Source: Calonectria ilicicola (taxonomy: Eukaryota > Ascomycota > Sordariomycetes > Hypocreales > Nectriaceae). Taken from it: 64,000 nucleotides of DNA. Under the pieces are notes generated by a model. The model saw nothing but the letters and a program-made list of their open reading frames with translations, did no database searches and was not told the origin of the DNA. The translations under genes and the position numbers were made by a program. The stretch covers positions 5,270,001 to 5,334,000 of the forward strand of contig CP085830.1 in assembly GCA_020809705.1 (NCBI GenBank), written 5' to 3'. Below are positions 36,550 to 49,899 of the stretch, in pieces (position 1 is the first letter of the stretch; each line of letters opens with the position of its first letter).

Positions 36550-36960
36550 TTCTTAAAAGATCACCCTTTAGATCTCTTTACAAGAGGATCTAAGCTAGAT
36601 CTTAGATTAACAACCAGCAGAGGAATCTTGTATGGTCGCCTTAGTCGCCACTTGGGAGGATCTAGGCTTATATTGTCCTTCTACTGATCTGGCTTAGGAT
36701 ATTTATAAGGTTTTTTAGGTTGTTGCTTTGGCAGTAAGATAGTTCCGTCTCCTAGTGATTCTTCTAGGCCAGGAGTGGCAACAGGGGCTTTAGCCTATTT
36801 CCTATTATAATCTCAAAATTATTGAGCTAGCTAAAGGATATTGCCTTTAGGAGCTTGCTGATATTGAAATTCTATAATTAGATCTAGATTAATATCCTCT
36901 GCTTAGATCTATATAGCCTAGTGGCATTTATAATCTTTTTAGTTTATTTAATATTCTTTT
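36550..36960 (-). pseudogene. GC-richer C-terminal tail of E4 pol
   Basis: Inside the AT-rich block this 250-400 bp patch kept many CpA/TpG sites. The minus strand reads DPPKWRLRRPYKIPLLVVN followed by LRSSLDPLVKRSKG and a stop, a plausible basic C-terminus of the polyprotein. Confidence 0.45.
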
Positions 36961-39021
36961 ATAATTATTAGATTATGTTTGTTAGTATGCTGGTTTTTTT
37001 AGCTAAGGATCTTGTTTATTTTATATTAATTAGCTCTATTATTTTTAAGAATTAGTTTAAATTTCTTTAGCTGAAAGTTATTAATATAGGCTAGTATAAG
37101 CTATTAGTATAAGATTATTAGGTATATCTTTATATTATTTAGTAGATCTAGCTTATATATTAGATTGTTGATCATTCTCTTAATTATAAATGGGCCTAAT
37201 TGTTATTATAATTATTTATATAGTAGCTTATTTAATAGATAGTATTTATAGTATAGTTATAAATAGACCTTATTATTAATCTTAAGTTGGATTAATTGAT
37301 ATTTAGTATTATATTATCTTTTTATCTTGGTTATTATAAAATCTATAATTAGTTATACTTTCTTTTAAATAGCTTCTTTTAGAAATAATAGATCTATATT
37401 TTCTATTATTAATTATATTAATTTTATTAGATTTTGGAGAGTAATCTTATAAATAAATTTATATATAGAGGCTTTAATTATAATATTAAATACTTTATTT
37501 AAGTTTTATTATAATATAAGTAGAATATATAATTAATCTTTTATTAGATACTTTATATAATAAAAGTATATTATTATTTTAATTATTTAGTTATATCTTT
37601 TTATTAGTTTATTAATTTATAGATAGTATATTATTATTATTACTATCTTTATTTTAAAACTTATTTATAAATCTTTTTAAAATTTTAAATTAAATTTACT
37701 ATTATAGTCTAAAATAATAACTTTTAATATACTTTAGTTAAAAAGTATAAACTATTAAACTAATATAATTACCTACTTCTTACTTATATATTTAATAAAT
37801 TTTAAAATTAATAAATATCTTTTATTTATTATATAAATAATTATTATTAATTAATTATAAATATTCTATCCTTCTAATACCTATAATAATCCTTTTATTA
37901 ATATTAATAAAAGTTTAATAATAAAATCTATTATTATTATATATATAAATAGGATTAAAGATCTATTTAATAAGTAATTTCTAATAGCTTATTAATAGTT
38001 GGTTTATTTAAGGCAATATATTTTATATTTATAAATATACTTTCTAATTTATTACATTAAGTTTTTAATATAAAGGCTAGATAGCTCTTTTAATATCCTT
38101 TCTTTATTAAAGTAATATTAATTATTATAGGCTATCTTTAGGAATTTATTAATTATAAAGTAAAAAATATAAAGCCTATAGTATCCAAACTAGCTATAGT
38201 AATATAAGAGTCTTTTATATAATTTAAAATATATTCTATACTTTAAAATATTTATAATATTCTTATTATTAAATATTAAAGGATTTAAAATCTCTTTTCT
38301 TATTATTATATTAATAATCTTTATATAATATATATTATTAAGGTATTTCTCTTAGAACTTTCTCTTAGACTTCTCTATTATTAGGGCTTCTATTACCATT
38401 AGCATATTATCTAGAGCTATATAATTAAATTATAGCTATACTTAGTTCTTATTAGTCTTTAGGGCTATTAAGTGGCTTAATATATTTAAGATGAAGTTCT
38501 TTTCTTCTAGGAGGTAGTATATATTAAGCTTATATTTTAATAAGTAAATTAAAGTAATTATTAATTTATAGTTTATTTAGTTTATATTAGATATAGTAAG
38601 TATGATTTTCTTTATAATTTATTTTATTATAGAGTGATTTATAAAGGTAATTATTAAATATATTAATAATTGGATATATGTATATAATCTCTTAATTGTT
38701 TATATTAAATATATTATCTTTAGTTTTAATAAGCTATAGTTTCTTTCTATTAAATTAAAAGTGTAATTTAGAAAGTAAATGGGTTTTATTATTATTACTA
38801 GGATATATAATATCCTATTTTATTTATAATTATTCTTAAGATAGAAAAGTATTACTTTAAAGCCTTGCTAAATATTTGTATTTACTTAAAGGTATAATTT
38901 CTTACTTTATTTAAGGTAAAAGAGCATTTTTATATTAGCTACTTTATACTAGATTACTTTAAATGTAAACCTTTCTTCCTTTATAAAATTATAATATATT
39001 ATATAAGTATAAGCCTTTTAT

Positions 39022-40649
39022 GTCTTTCATATAGTTATTTTCTTCCTTTTAGGAAAGGAAGATACCGACAAGATCACAGGACCTAAAGGCACACCTTATA
39101 ATAGACTTTCACATCGATTAGTACAATCGCCCTTATACTAACTCTAAAGCCTAAAGGTAACACAAGATGAAAACCTTAATAAATAGAACCCTCGTACAAT
39201 AAAAGGAAGAATTTTACTTAAACAAACCTCTCTCAAATAACCCTCTCTTAAACACATATCAAATAGACCCTTTTAAAAATATATACACATATAACCAAGA
39301 TGTTTAAATGATATATCATCTATAAGAGCAATAGCCCTTTAGAAATAGAATCTATAGCTTAATACATTCATTAAGAAATCCAAGTTAATAATATTAAGCT
39401 AGATATAAAGGATTGAAAACTAGAAAAACTTTAGAAAGAAGTAATAAAAGTATAAAAGTAAGATAATATAGAGGATTAGATCACTGCTCGTATCCTGTCA
39501 CACTGCTCGTATCCTGTTAGTTGTTTGATTGAACCATTGTTTACATTTTCTATTCTACCTTTCCTACCTTTTTCCTTCTATTATACTATATTTATAATTA
39601 TTTAATTTAATATATTAATTTATATAAAACTTTTATTTTTTATTTTCTTTAAAAATCTTTTTTAATTCTTTTTAAAGGAAGATTTTTTATATTTAAATAT
39701 ATTAAAATATTTTAATATTAATTTTATTATTTATTATTATTTTTAAATAAAGATTTTATTTTTATTTAAAAGATTTTTTTTTAAAAAAAATTTATATTTT
39801 TAAAAAATTAATTTAATTTTAATTTAATTTTTTATATTATCTTACTTTTATACTTTTATTATTTCTTTTTAAAGTTTTTTTAATTTTTAATTCTTTATAT
39901 TTAACTTAATATTATTAATTTAGATTTTTTAATAAATATATTAAGCTATAGATTCTATTTTTAAAGAGCTATTACTTTTATAGATAATATATTATTTAAA
40001 TATCTTGATTATATATATATATATTTTTAAGAGAATTTATTTAATATATATTTAAGAGAGGGTTATTTAGAAGAGGTTTGTTTAAGTATACATTACTATA
40101 TTCCTAGCTGGTAGAAAATTCTTCCTTTTATTGTATGAGGGTTCTATCTATTAAGGTTTTTATCTTATGTTGCCTTTAGGCTTTAGAGTTAGCACAAGGG
40201 CGATTGTACTAATCGATGTGAAAGTCTATCATAAGGTGTGCCTTTAGGTCCTATGACCTTGTCGGCATCTTCCTTTCCTAAAAGGAAGAAAATAACTATA
40301 TGAAAGACATAGAGGATTAGATTAGAATTAAGTTAATCCTTTAAAAATATAAACTCCTTTTTAAAAAGAAAAATCTTTTAAATAAAAATAAGATCTTTAT
40401 TTAAAAGTAATAATAGATAATAAAACTAATATTAAGGTATTTTAATATACCTAAATATAAAAGACCTTCCTTTAAGAAGAATTAAAAAAGATTTTTAGAG
40501 GAAATAAAGAATAAGGGTTTTATATAGATTAATATATTGAATTGAACAGTTATAAATATAGTATAGTGGAAGGAAAAAGGTAGGAAAGGCTGTAGAATAG
40601 GAAATGCAAACAACGGTTCAATCAAACAACTAACAGGATACGAGCAGTG
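39022..40649 (-). mobile_element. Copy B of the 0.8-kb element, inside E4
   Basis: Minus-oriented copy with 13-bp duplication ataagccttttat at 39009-39021 and 40650-40662. It is interrupted by copy C (39482-40308 plus one 14-bp duplication); without it the unit is 787 bp. It carries a single 5' CACTGCTCGTATCCTGT unit where A and C have two. Confidence 0.82.
39482..40308 (+). mobile_element. Copy C of the 0.8-kb element, inside copy B
   Basis: 827 bp, plus-oriented, flanked by the 14-bp duplication atagaggattagat (39468-39481 and 40309-40322). Collinear with copy A (22657-23481), including the double 5' unit and the ..TGAAAGAC end. It is the innermost and therefore youngest element of the nest. 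Confidence 0.85.
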
Positions 40650-40689
40650 ATAAGCCTTTTATTTATTAGGATTTCTATTAATTACTTTA

Positions 40690-41600
40690 CCTTATTTACA
40701 TCTTACTTTTAATAGTATAATCTTATATTTTTGTAAAGGCTCTATAAGCTAAGTATAGTATAGGATAAGGTGCCTAATATATTCTATAGCTTCAATATAC
40801 TACTCTAGAGCTAATAATTAGGCTAAGAACTTCAATTTTATAAATAATATAATCTACTTCTTTATAATAATTAAACTAAAAGTGTTTACTTAGAAGCTAA
40901 GCATCTATATACTAGAGTATCTAATCTAGCTCTTTTTAAAGAAGATAGTAATATTTTTTTTAAAAAAGTTTAAATAATTTTTATAAATATCTAAGGTATT
41001 CTTCTTCTATCTTAAAGAAGATTATAATATTATTAATAAAAACTTTATAGAATTTATAATATAAGTATAATAAATAATCTATATACTATTATATATATAT
41101 TAAAGAGTTCTAGAATCCTATTAAGACAATTATTAATCATTTTAATCCTTAATAACTAATTATTATAAAATAATTATAATACTTTAATCTTACTTTAAAT
41201 TAAAAGAAGAATAATAATATATTAATAGCTATAATATACTAAGCCCCTTAAAATACCTAGATAATATCTTCCTATCTTAATAGTAAGTAATTATTTAAGA
41301 TAGTAATCTTATTAAGGATATATAGGTTTACTATTATCCTTTTTTTAGTTCCTTATTAACTATTTTCTATATAATAAAGATAGATACTATAAATAAGATT
41401 AATCCTTTAACCTATTCTAGTTTATTTTATTAGTAAAGTTTATTAAACTTTATATTAATAAATTATTAATCTCTTAGGCTAAATAAATAAGAGTATTAGA
41501 AGATAGTTTACTTATATTAATTATTAATAAGTAGTACTTATAGCTCTTTGCCTTCTAGTACTTTTACTAAGCTTATATTATTCTATAATTAAGTATACTT
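40690..41600 (-). pseudogene. E4 reverse transcriptase remnant
   Basis: The minus strand gives KFYKVFINNIIIFFKIEEEY (active-site block and the loop after it), then a KKSQIRYSSIQMLSF-like stretch, VNTFSFNYYKE and LSLIIGSRVVY. This is the order of the thumb region in a fungal gypsy subgroup that uses F-x-DD. The copy B/C insertion lies immediately to its left. Confidence 0.7.
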
Positions 41601-44600
41601 TTTTACTAAGGCCTTAATCTTTTTAATAAAGTAATTATTTTAACTATAAATATATACTTCTTTTATTATAATAATCTTAGGAAGATTAGGTATTTACTAG
41701 ATATATATTTGGTATAGAATACTTAATTATCTCTTAAATATTAAAATAAAGTTCTTAGTAATCTTGCTACTTATCTTAATAATAATGGTTTTTAGTTCTT
41801 ATATAAGGTATACTATTACTTTTAAGGGTAATTTCCTTTTTACTTTTAAAATAGCTTAACTATATATATATTAATAAAAATAATATTATTAAATAATTTT
41901 ATAATTATATTAACTACTATTAATTAGTTCTAGTTCACTTTATAATTATTAATGATAATTGCTATATTAATTAAAGTAAATATAAACTTAAATCTTATAA
42001 TATTTATCTATAATGAAGATATACCTTTTTCTTTAGATACTATATTTAGAGTTTTACTTTTAAATATTATATAAATTATAGTTATAATTATAAGTATTTA
42101 GATCTATATGGTGGCTATAAATGCCTGCTTTTTCTTATATTTAGTAATATTATTAAGCTTTTATTTTTAGTGGAGCTTGATAATCTTTTTAAAGTTATTA
42201 ATAATTATAATCCTGGTTAAGGTATTGTAGTTAATTATTATATTTATTATATATTTAATAAAAATATGAAATATAAATGCTTAATCTTTAGAAACCTTTT
42301 TCTAAGTTATTAGTATAATATGTGCTTGCTTTATAGGAATGATTATATTTTTAGCCACTCTAACTTATTAAATTATATTCTTCCTTAGGCGATTAATGTA
42401 ATATAGGATATAGAAATTGTTTAGGGTATTATAATAGAGCTGTCTTTGTAATATAATAATATCAATCTTATAGAAGTCTAAGAAACCATTCTTAAGGAAG
42501 GCCCCTAATTTAAGTCTATCTTATATCTATATATTAATTATAAACTTTATTATCTGCTTAATAGTTCTATTAGTATTTATTCCTTTAATAAATATATTAA
42601 AGATTATCTATTTATTAACTTAAATTATATTATTAATATTATTAATAGATACTAGGGTTTTTTACTTTATAGTATAATTGAATAATTATAGTAGCTTCTT
42701 ATTAATTATAGGGTTTTTACACCTTATGTTAATATAGATCTCCTTTTCTTTCTTACTATCCTTATTAACCTTAATCTTAATATATATATAGATATAGTAT
42801 ATATTACTTACTCTTACTCTTTTATATAAAATAAGTAACTTATTTATAGATAGTAGTTGCTTAGGTTTCTTCTTTTTAGGTTTTTAATATTTTTTATTAA
42901 GGTATATAAAGAGTTTATTATAGAAGAGGAAGTCCTACTTATAGCTTTTATAATATACTTCCCTAGGGGGGTTATAAGTGCTTCTTTGGCTAGTTTTGTA
43001 GATTTTATATAGGTATTAATGTATATATATTCTTTAAGGAGGATTAAGGAGTTGAAGGTGTACTTATACTAAGTGTACTTATTCTTTCCTTAGGTGCTTT
43101 GTAGAACCTGTTCTTATAATAATATATAATATCTATCCTAAGAAGCTTTAAAAATAGTAGATTTATTAGAGCTTAATTTGCCCTTTTTAAGGCTAGGTTC
43201 TTATTCTTAGTTAGTAGGTTCTTTTTTAATAAGATATTTATCTTTAGATTTTATCTTCTTATTTTTATATAAGCTATTTTTAATAAGGTATTATTATTCT
43301 TAGGATTAGTTCTAGTCCTTATATTGCTTATTCTTATAGTAGTAATTATAGTTATAGTTGTTTAATTATTTGTTATTTTAGTAAGTGTAATATTCTTGTT
43401 TATTAGTATTATTATACCTTTTTTTATAATATAATTATTAATTATTCTAATACCTTTATTAAAAGTTTATTTATTTATTTTTAAATATTATTATATTAAT
43501 ATTTTTTTTAATCCTTATAATTTTAAATAAACTTGGTAATAATTATTTTAAATATTAAAATCTATAATAGGCATACAATCTTATAATTAATAAGTGGGAA
43601 GATTGTTTTAAGAATCTCTTTATCTGCCTATATTCTAGCTTATTTAATAAGCTTAGTCTTATACTACATCTAAAGAGAAAGAGATATATTTTATTAAATA
43701 GAGTTAAGTATGTATTTCTTAGTTATATACTCTTTTAATAAATCTAACTCTTAAAGCTTAAATTGCCTTATAAGATCTTGATAGAAGTAAAAGATAAAGC
43801 TCTTTATAATCTTAACTTACTTTTTATTATTAAGCTTTTTTATTAGCTACCTATAGGCTATACTCTAGAGTATTATAAAATAATACTCTTAAAAAGAATC
43901 TTTATTAAATTATTTAAAGATTTTAAAATATATATAAAAGAGACTAATATTAATATAAAGTTATTTACCTTATATAATAATAAGTTCTTATTTCCTAAAA
44001 TCCTTAAAATCTAAATTAAAGGTTCTAATAATATTATATTTAATTTATTTTCTATCTATCTAACTATTTACTAAAAGTAATATATAAGACTAAATATATT
44101 ATAATAAATTAAAGCTTATATTTAAAAAGTTTAATAAATTAAAAGAAAGTAATAAATTATTTAAATAATTATTATTATTATATTTAATTTATAATTATAT
44201 TAATTTATAATAGTACTTATTTGAGTAAGCTAGAGTTTATAATCTTCTACTATTAAAGATATCTAGATTAAAGTATACTAAGCTTCTCCCTCAAGTTAAT
44301 TAGATTAATTAGGTAGAGTAGCTAGCCTTCTTTAGGCTAAAGGGGTTGCTTTATTGCTTAGGTTCTTGCTTATTTGTAAAGATTAGGTTTTTTAGAATAA
44401 GTGAATTAAATGTAGTAGTATTTATAGGTATATTATTAGATTATAATATCTTATTAAGAGAGATTATAAGAAATCTAAAGAAGTTTAAAAATATAATATA
44501 TTTAGTAGCTTCTTATCTTTAAACTACTAGGGCATTTAGGTATTAAATCTTAGCTTAAAGCATATTAACTAAAATAGTAGCATTTTAATAGCCTTATTTA

Positions 44601-45480
44601 ATAATACTATTCATATAATCTCTTATTTATTAAGTAAAGATAGTATTTTAGAGGGTAAATTTATTAAGAGTCTTTATTAATTGTTTTTTAAGTATTAGTT
44701 TATTATAATAAACTTCTTATCTTATAATTCTTCTTATTTCCTCCTTATTTAAGAATTAATTTTTATATTATTTATTAGGTTTTATAATAAATATTCTTTA
44801 ATTAATAATTTTAGCTTTTTAAGACTTTAATTAAGATTAAAAGGTATTATTCTTTATAGATCTTACCTCTTTATCCTTATTTTTTCTAAAGATTAGGTTT
44901 ATTAAAGAGAGATCTTCTTTTTTAGGAAAATATAAGCTCTATTAAGGCTAAGATTAAGGTAATAAATCTTATTATATTATTATAAGCTTATTTAATAATA
45001 AAAAAATAATAATATAAAAAGATATTTACCTTAAATAAACTAAAGTAATAATTATAAAGTATAAAATAATATTAATTAATAGAAATATAAATCTATAATT
45101 AAATTATTATAATTATTATAAAAGTTAAGTAATTTATTATAATAAAGATAATATTAATAATTTTAAGCCTTACTTTTATAATAAAGAAATCCTTTCTATA
45201 ATTTCATAAGATAGCTTAAGATTATCCTATAATCTTTAATAATTAATATTTTCTCCAAACCATATAAGTAGCTAGATAAGGTATTCTTTATATAAAAAAG
45301 GATTCTAAAGAGAGATTCTAAAGATAAGTTTGCAAGAATTATTGTAGATATTTTTCTTACTAATTAATTAATAAATAACCTAATAATATATTATATTAGA
45401 ATATGATTTAAAATTATTTAGTACAATCGCCTAGAATAATATTATAGTATTAATCTTAAGAAAAAGCAATTACTACTATA

Positions 45481-45643
45481 TAATATAATAAAATTAAAAT
45501 AATAGAGATCTTAATAATATATAGTAGGAAGGTTAATATCTTCTTCTCTATCTACCCTAGTAATGGGCTTATATATGCCTTCCAAGGGTGCCTAAGGCAC
45601 ACACTTACAGGGTTCCATATGTGTTGACACCATTTCCGTATCA
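45481..45643 (-). repeat. E4 LTR, right copy (163 bp)
   Basis: The right half is GC-rich and unmutated (45550-45643), preserving the terminus ..CCGTATCA. Confidence 0.87.
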
Positions 45644-47063
45644 TTTCTACTTCTAAATAAATAAATAAATTGAATATTAAAATTAGAAAATTAAATAATA
45701 TCTACAATACTATATTAACTACAAGTAAACCGATTAGGTAGAAAAGTTACCTATTGTATAGTTAATATATAATATATTCTATAATTATAGTATTAAGATA
45801 ATACTAGTAAAAGCTAACTTTAATTTTATATTAGATACTTACTAAGCCCTTTTAGAAGATATAATTTAAATAAAAGCTATAATTAAGTTAGATAATTTAA
45901 GAAAATTATATAAAGAAATAAAAATAGAACTTAAGTTTATTTATAATATAATAAAAAGATATTATAATTTAAAAAGATTAAAGGGATTATCCTTCTTAGA
46001 GGGAGATATAGTCTACCTAGCAATAAAAAATCTTATAATAAAAAAATAAAATAAAAAAATTAATTTTATATAAATTAAATTATACTTAATTAAAAGAAAA
46101 ATATTAAAAAATAATTATAAACTCAATCTCTTAGATAATATTAAGATTTATTTTATTTTCTATATTTTATTATTGGAACCTGGTGGTGGCATCTAGGTAA
46201 ATATAGAACCTAAATATAAATTATAAATAGAAAATATAGAAGATTAATGGAAAATTAAGAAAATACTATAAAAAAAGAGGAAAATAGAAAATTTAAAATT
46301 AAATAAAAAGGCTATAAAGAAATAATTTAGGAATTAATAAAATACCTTATATATTACTTAAAGATACTAGAAGTATTCCTAAAGATATAGTATTAAGTAA
46401 ACTATTAAAGTTAATGGTGTTTTAATTAATAATATTTATAGCTTTTAAAGATTATACTTGAATAATAACCTCTAATTCTACCTAATCTACCTCCTCTAAC
46501 TTATCTAAAAAGAAAGATTTTAATATATTATCTTTATACCTTTTATTTTAAGCTAATACTTCTAATAATAAAGATAGGATAAATAGTTTAAGGACTTCTG
46601 AACTTTAGCCTAAGTAATAAGTGCTTTCACTTATATATAAAAAACTTCTTTTTAATTACCTTCTTTTCTATATCTAAATGATTGGATTTTTGATTTATTT
46701 AGATTATTATAAGATATTAGTACCTATTTATATTTATTATTTATAAAAATAATATATATATAGCTAAAGATATCTCTGAAGTATTATACATTTTACTATA
46801 ATAGGTATATTTACTATAATAGTCACCAGAATCTAGTAATATTTTATATTATAAACCTTTAAAAAAGCAAAAAGAATATAATATAATTTTAAAATTAGTT
46901 GAATTAATAAGTTAGGCTTAAGTATTAGTATAAAGATATGGTTTAGAATTACCTAGATTATAAGGTATAATTAAAAAATATTTTAAAAATTAAGAATAAG
47001 GAACTTATATATAAGATTAATCTAATAGGCTTTAAGAATAAGACCAATAAAAAGAGAATATTA

Positions 47064-47459
47064 TATTATAATCTATAATATACCCAAGTAATTAAAGATA
47101 ATAAAACCAATATTTACCTACTTTATAATCTTATATTAATTAATAAAAAAGCACTTATAAGCAATTACCTATAATATTAATAATCACCTAATAATTAATA
47201 TCTCAATCACTAATACATTAAATAGAACTAATATAATAAATGCCTATTAAATAATAATATATAGATAGATTAGAATCTACCCTTATAACTAATATTAACT
47301 AGCTTTCAATATAATTTAATTACCTTAATTACAATTGACTATTACCTAATATAATACTTCTATTACTCTATTTTACTATAACATACCTAACCATCCTGCT
47401 AATAATAAACCCTTCATTCTGATTGGTTCATTAAGTTAGGAATTGACCAGACCGTTACA
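47064..47459 (+). repeat. E3 3' LTR (396 bp)
   Basis: The mirror case of the 5' copy: its first part is strongly mutated while its last 80 bp, ending GACCGTTACA, are well preserved. Confidence 0.9.
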
Positions 47460-47639
47460 GCAACCCCCAATTAAGCTAACATAATCAAAGATACAAATAT
47501 AAGCTATTAATGCTAGAATTGAAGAATTGGATTCCTCGGGAAATAAGAAGGCGTAAGGGCCGAGCCTAACGCCCTGACACTAAAACCAAAGATAGTCCCT
47601 ATAAGGAACACTATTAAAGGTAGAGCGATCGTTCTTTGA

Positions 47640-47800
47640 GTGCTTAATGAAGAAATAGTTAAAGTAGATATGGATATAGGCGCATAAGTTGATCTTATTA
47701 GTATAAGGCTAGTGGCCAGGTTAGGGCTTAAAGAGGTAGCTAATTGGAAGGTGCTAAGTCTTATAAGCTATAATAGGACTAAGAAGCCCCTAGGGCAAGT
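47640..47800 (+). pseudogene. E2 aspartic protease remnant
   Basis: The plus strand reads VDMDIGA, one stop, VDLISIRLVARLGLK. This is the retropepsin-type D-[ST]-G-A active-site loop and the following helix of gypsy elements. The surrounding 300 bp are notably less AT-rich than the rest of E2. Confidence 0.65.
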
Positions 47801-48329
47801 TTATTAGCTAATCTTCTTCTTAATTAACTTTAAAGGATTTTTATAGAAGATTTGATAAGTATTTGTTAAAGCTATTAGATTTAATGGAGTTAGTAATATT
47901 CTATTATTTATTAGGTTAATAAATAAGGAAGGTATTATTATAAATATAAAGATCTACTTATAGAATTATAAGTTAATCTTTATTATAAATGTAAAGTCTT
48001 TTATAAAAGAGTTAATAGAGAATAATAAATAAGTTTAAATAATATATATTTATAGTATATTTATATTAGATAAATAGCTAATAATTGCTTTTAGTGAGAA
48101 AGTTTAGGAAGAAGAAGTTATATTATTTATAAAATTAAAAGATAATATATAAATATTTAATAAAGAAGTTATAAAGAAATTGTTTATATTAAAAAAAATA
48201 GAATATATTATTAATTTTTAAAAAAGAAAAAGCTATTATATAGATTAATTTATTTTATTAATAGAAAATAATAAAAGATATTATAGAATTATATTATAAA
48301 GAATATAATAAATAGTTAAATAAAATTTT

Positions 48330-49400
48330 TAATTAGTAAAATAAGAGTATTAATTCTTTTTATATTTAAAAAAAATAATATTTTAAGATTATATATTAAT
48401 TATAAAGGGCTAAATATAATAATAATTAAGAATTATTATCTTTTACTATTAATTAATAATTTATTAAATTATTTTATAAAAGTAAAGTAAATTATTAAAA
48501 TAGATTTTTAAAATATATATTATTATATTAATATTAAATCTACTAATTATTAAAAGACTACTTTCTATATATAATATTACTATTTTTAATATATAATAAT
48601 ATTATTTAAGCTTATTAATATATCTATTACTTTCCAAATATACATTTACTAAACACTTACTAGATTACTAGATATATACTATATTATATACCTAAATAAT
48701 ATTATCATTTACTCCTAGAACCAAGACCAATATATACAAGATATTAAAGAGATCTTATAAAGATTATAAGTAGCCTAATTATATACCAAGCTATCTAAGT
48801 ATGCCTTTTACTAGTAGGAAATCAAGTTTCTAGGTTATATTATTATATAAAAAAGAATTAAAATAGATCTAGTATAAGTTTAAGCAGTTATTAAGTAGCT
48901 TATATTAACCAATTTTAGAAAAATATAAATCTTCTTAAGTTTTTATAACTTTTATAAGAAGTTTATTTTAAAATATTTAAAAATTATAAAGCCTATTATA
49001 ATCTTACTTAAAGATAATAAGAAAGATTATAAAATAGAAGAATTTATATAATCTTTAAAAGTATAAAAAGTATTAGAAGAATTTTAATATACCTTTTACT
49101 TAATAATCATTTTTTAGTATTAAAACCTTAAATTACCTATATATATAAAGATAAATATATTAATTAAAGTTATCTTAGGTATATTATCTTAATTATAGGT
49201 AGATTAATGGTAATTAGTTATTTATTAGTTATAGAAGTTTATAGATATAAAGTAATATTAGGCTATAAGCTAATAAGAACTTCTAGTTATTATAAAAAGC
49301 TTAAAGTATTAAAGCTATTATTTATTAAGATTATTTAATAAGTTTATATTATTAATAAATTATATTATCTTAGTAGAAGTAATATTTACCTTTATATAAG
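48330..49400 (+). pseudogene. E2 reverse transcriptase / RNase H remnant
   Basis: Decayed blocks in order: ILFIFKKNNILRLYINYKGLN, IIIKNYYLLLLINNLL, DIYYIIYLNNIIIYS (48665-48715). The last is the Y-x-DD core with both Asp changed to Asn. The RNase H region follows to about 49400. Confidence 0.8.
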
Positions 49401-49899
49401 ATCTTTAAAAAAGGCTTATTTATTAAATATATAAACTTATATTATTTAATTTTAATATTAAATATAAACCAAAGAAAATAAATCTTATTAATAAGTTTTT
49501 TAAAAGATTTAATTATATACTAAATAAATTAGCCTATTATAATATATTATCTACTTTAATAAAGAAATTAATATTAATTAACAAATTATTATCAAATATA
49601 TAATAAATAATTACCAACCTTAAAGAAAAGTATAAGAGTACCTAGATATATATATAAGCCACTTAAACTAATCTAAAAGAGATTTTCTTACTTTTAAGTT
49701 AAAGTTAGACCTTAGGATCCCTTAATCTAATATAATATATAATATATATCTTTATAATTATAATATAAATTAGAGAAGTAGTGGACTATACTAATAAGTA
49801 CTTAGAGAATACTTAGCAAAAAGTAATTATAAAAAGTTATAAGGACTTACTTAAAGCTAGGGTTATTAGCTCAAACTAATACATCCTATATCTTATTAT

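Larger units (their letters stand above)
36262..45643 (-). mobile_element. E4: Ty3/gypsy-like retrotransposon inside E3 integrase
   Basis: The LTRs are 36262-36424 and 45481-45643, 163 bp each, TGATATAGTA..CCGTATCA, with the 5-bp duplication tttct at 36257-36261 and 45644-45648. It is minus-oriented: RT at 40690-41600 has VFINNIIIFF (F-x-DD changed to NN; 41018-41048). The integrase block TIYKLIN..KDITK is at 37560-37690. Net length without copies B and C is about 7.7 kb. Confidence 0.87.
35690..46330 (+). pseudogene. E3 integrase remnant, split by E4
   Basis: Left part (35690-36261): YPLYGYKGINKILK and catalytic core remnants up to KEQLFIFKF. Right part (45644-46330) resumes with FYFQINKQIEYQNQ-like sequence (Gln as stops), the RIP form of the FHPQTDGQTERQNQ block. 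It then has EKLPIVQLIYN, LEGDIVYL, the Leu/Ile-rich KLYLIKRKI and IYFIFYILLLEPGGGI before the end. The two parts join across the tttct duplication. Confidence 0.85.
31162..47459 (+). mobile_element. E3: Ty3/gypsy retrotransposon inside E2
   Basis: The LTRs are 31162-31557 and 47064-47459, 396 bp each, TGTTATGACC..CCGTTACA, with the 5-bp duplication gcaac at 31157-31161 and 47460-47464. The internal part reads gag, CCHC knuckle, RT, RNase H and integrase on the plus strand. Integrase is split by E4. Net length without E4 is about 6.9 kb. It separates E2 gag-side sequence from E2 protease. Confidence 0.9.

Noticed and set aside
45415..45440. Extra copy of the 0.8-kb element (tagtacaatcgcc also occurs in copies A-C).
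   Set aside because: Only about 14 bases match, with no wider similarity.
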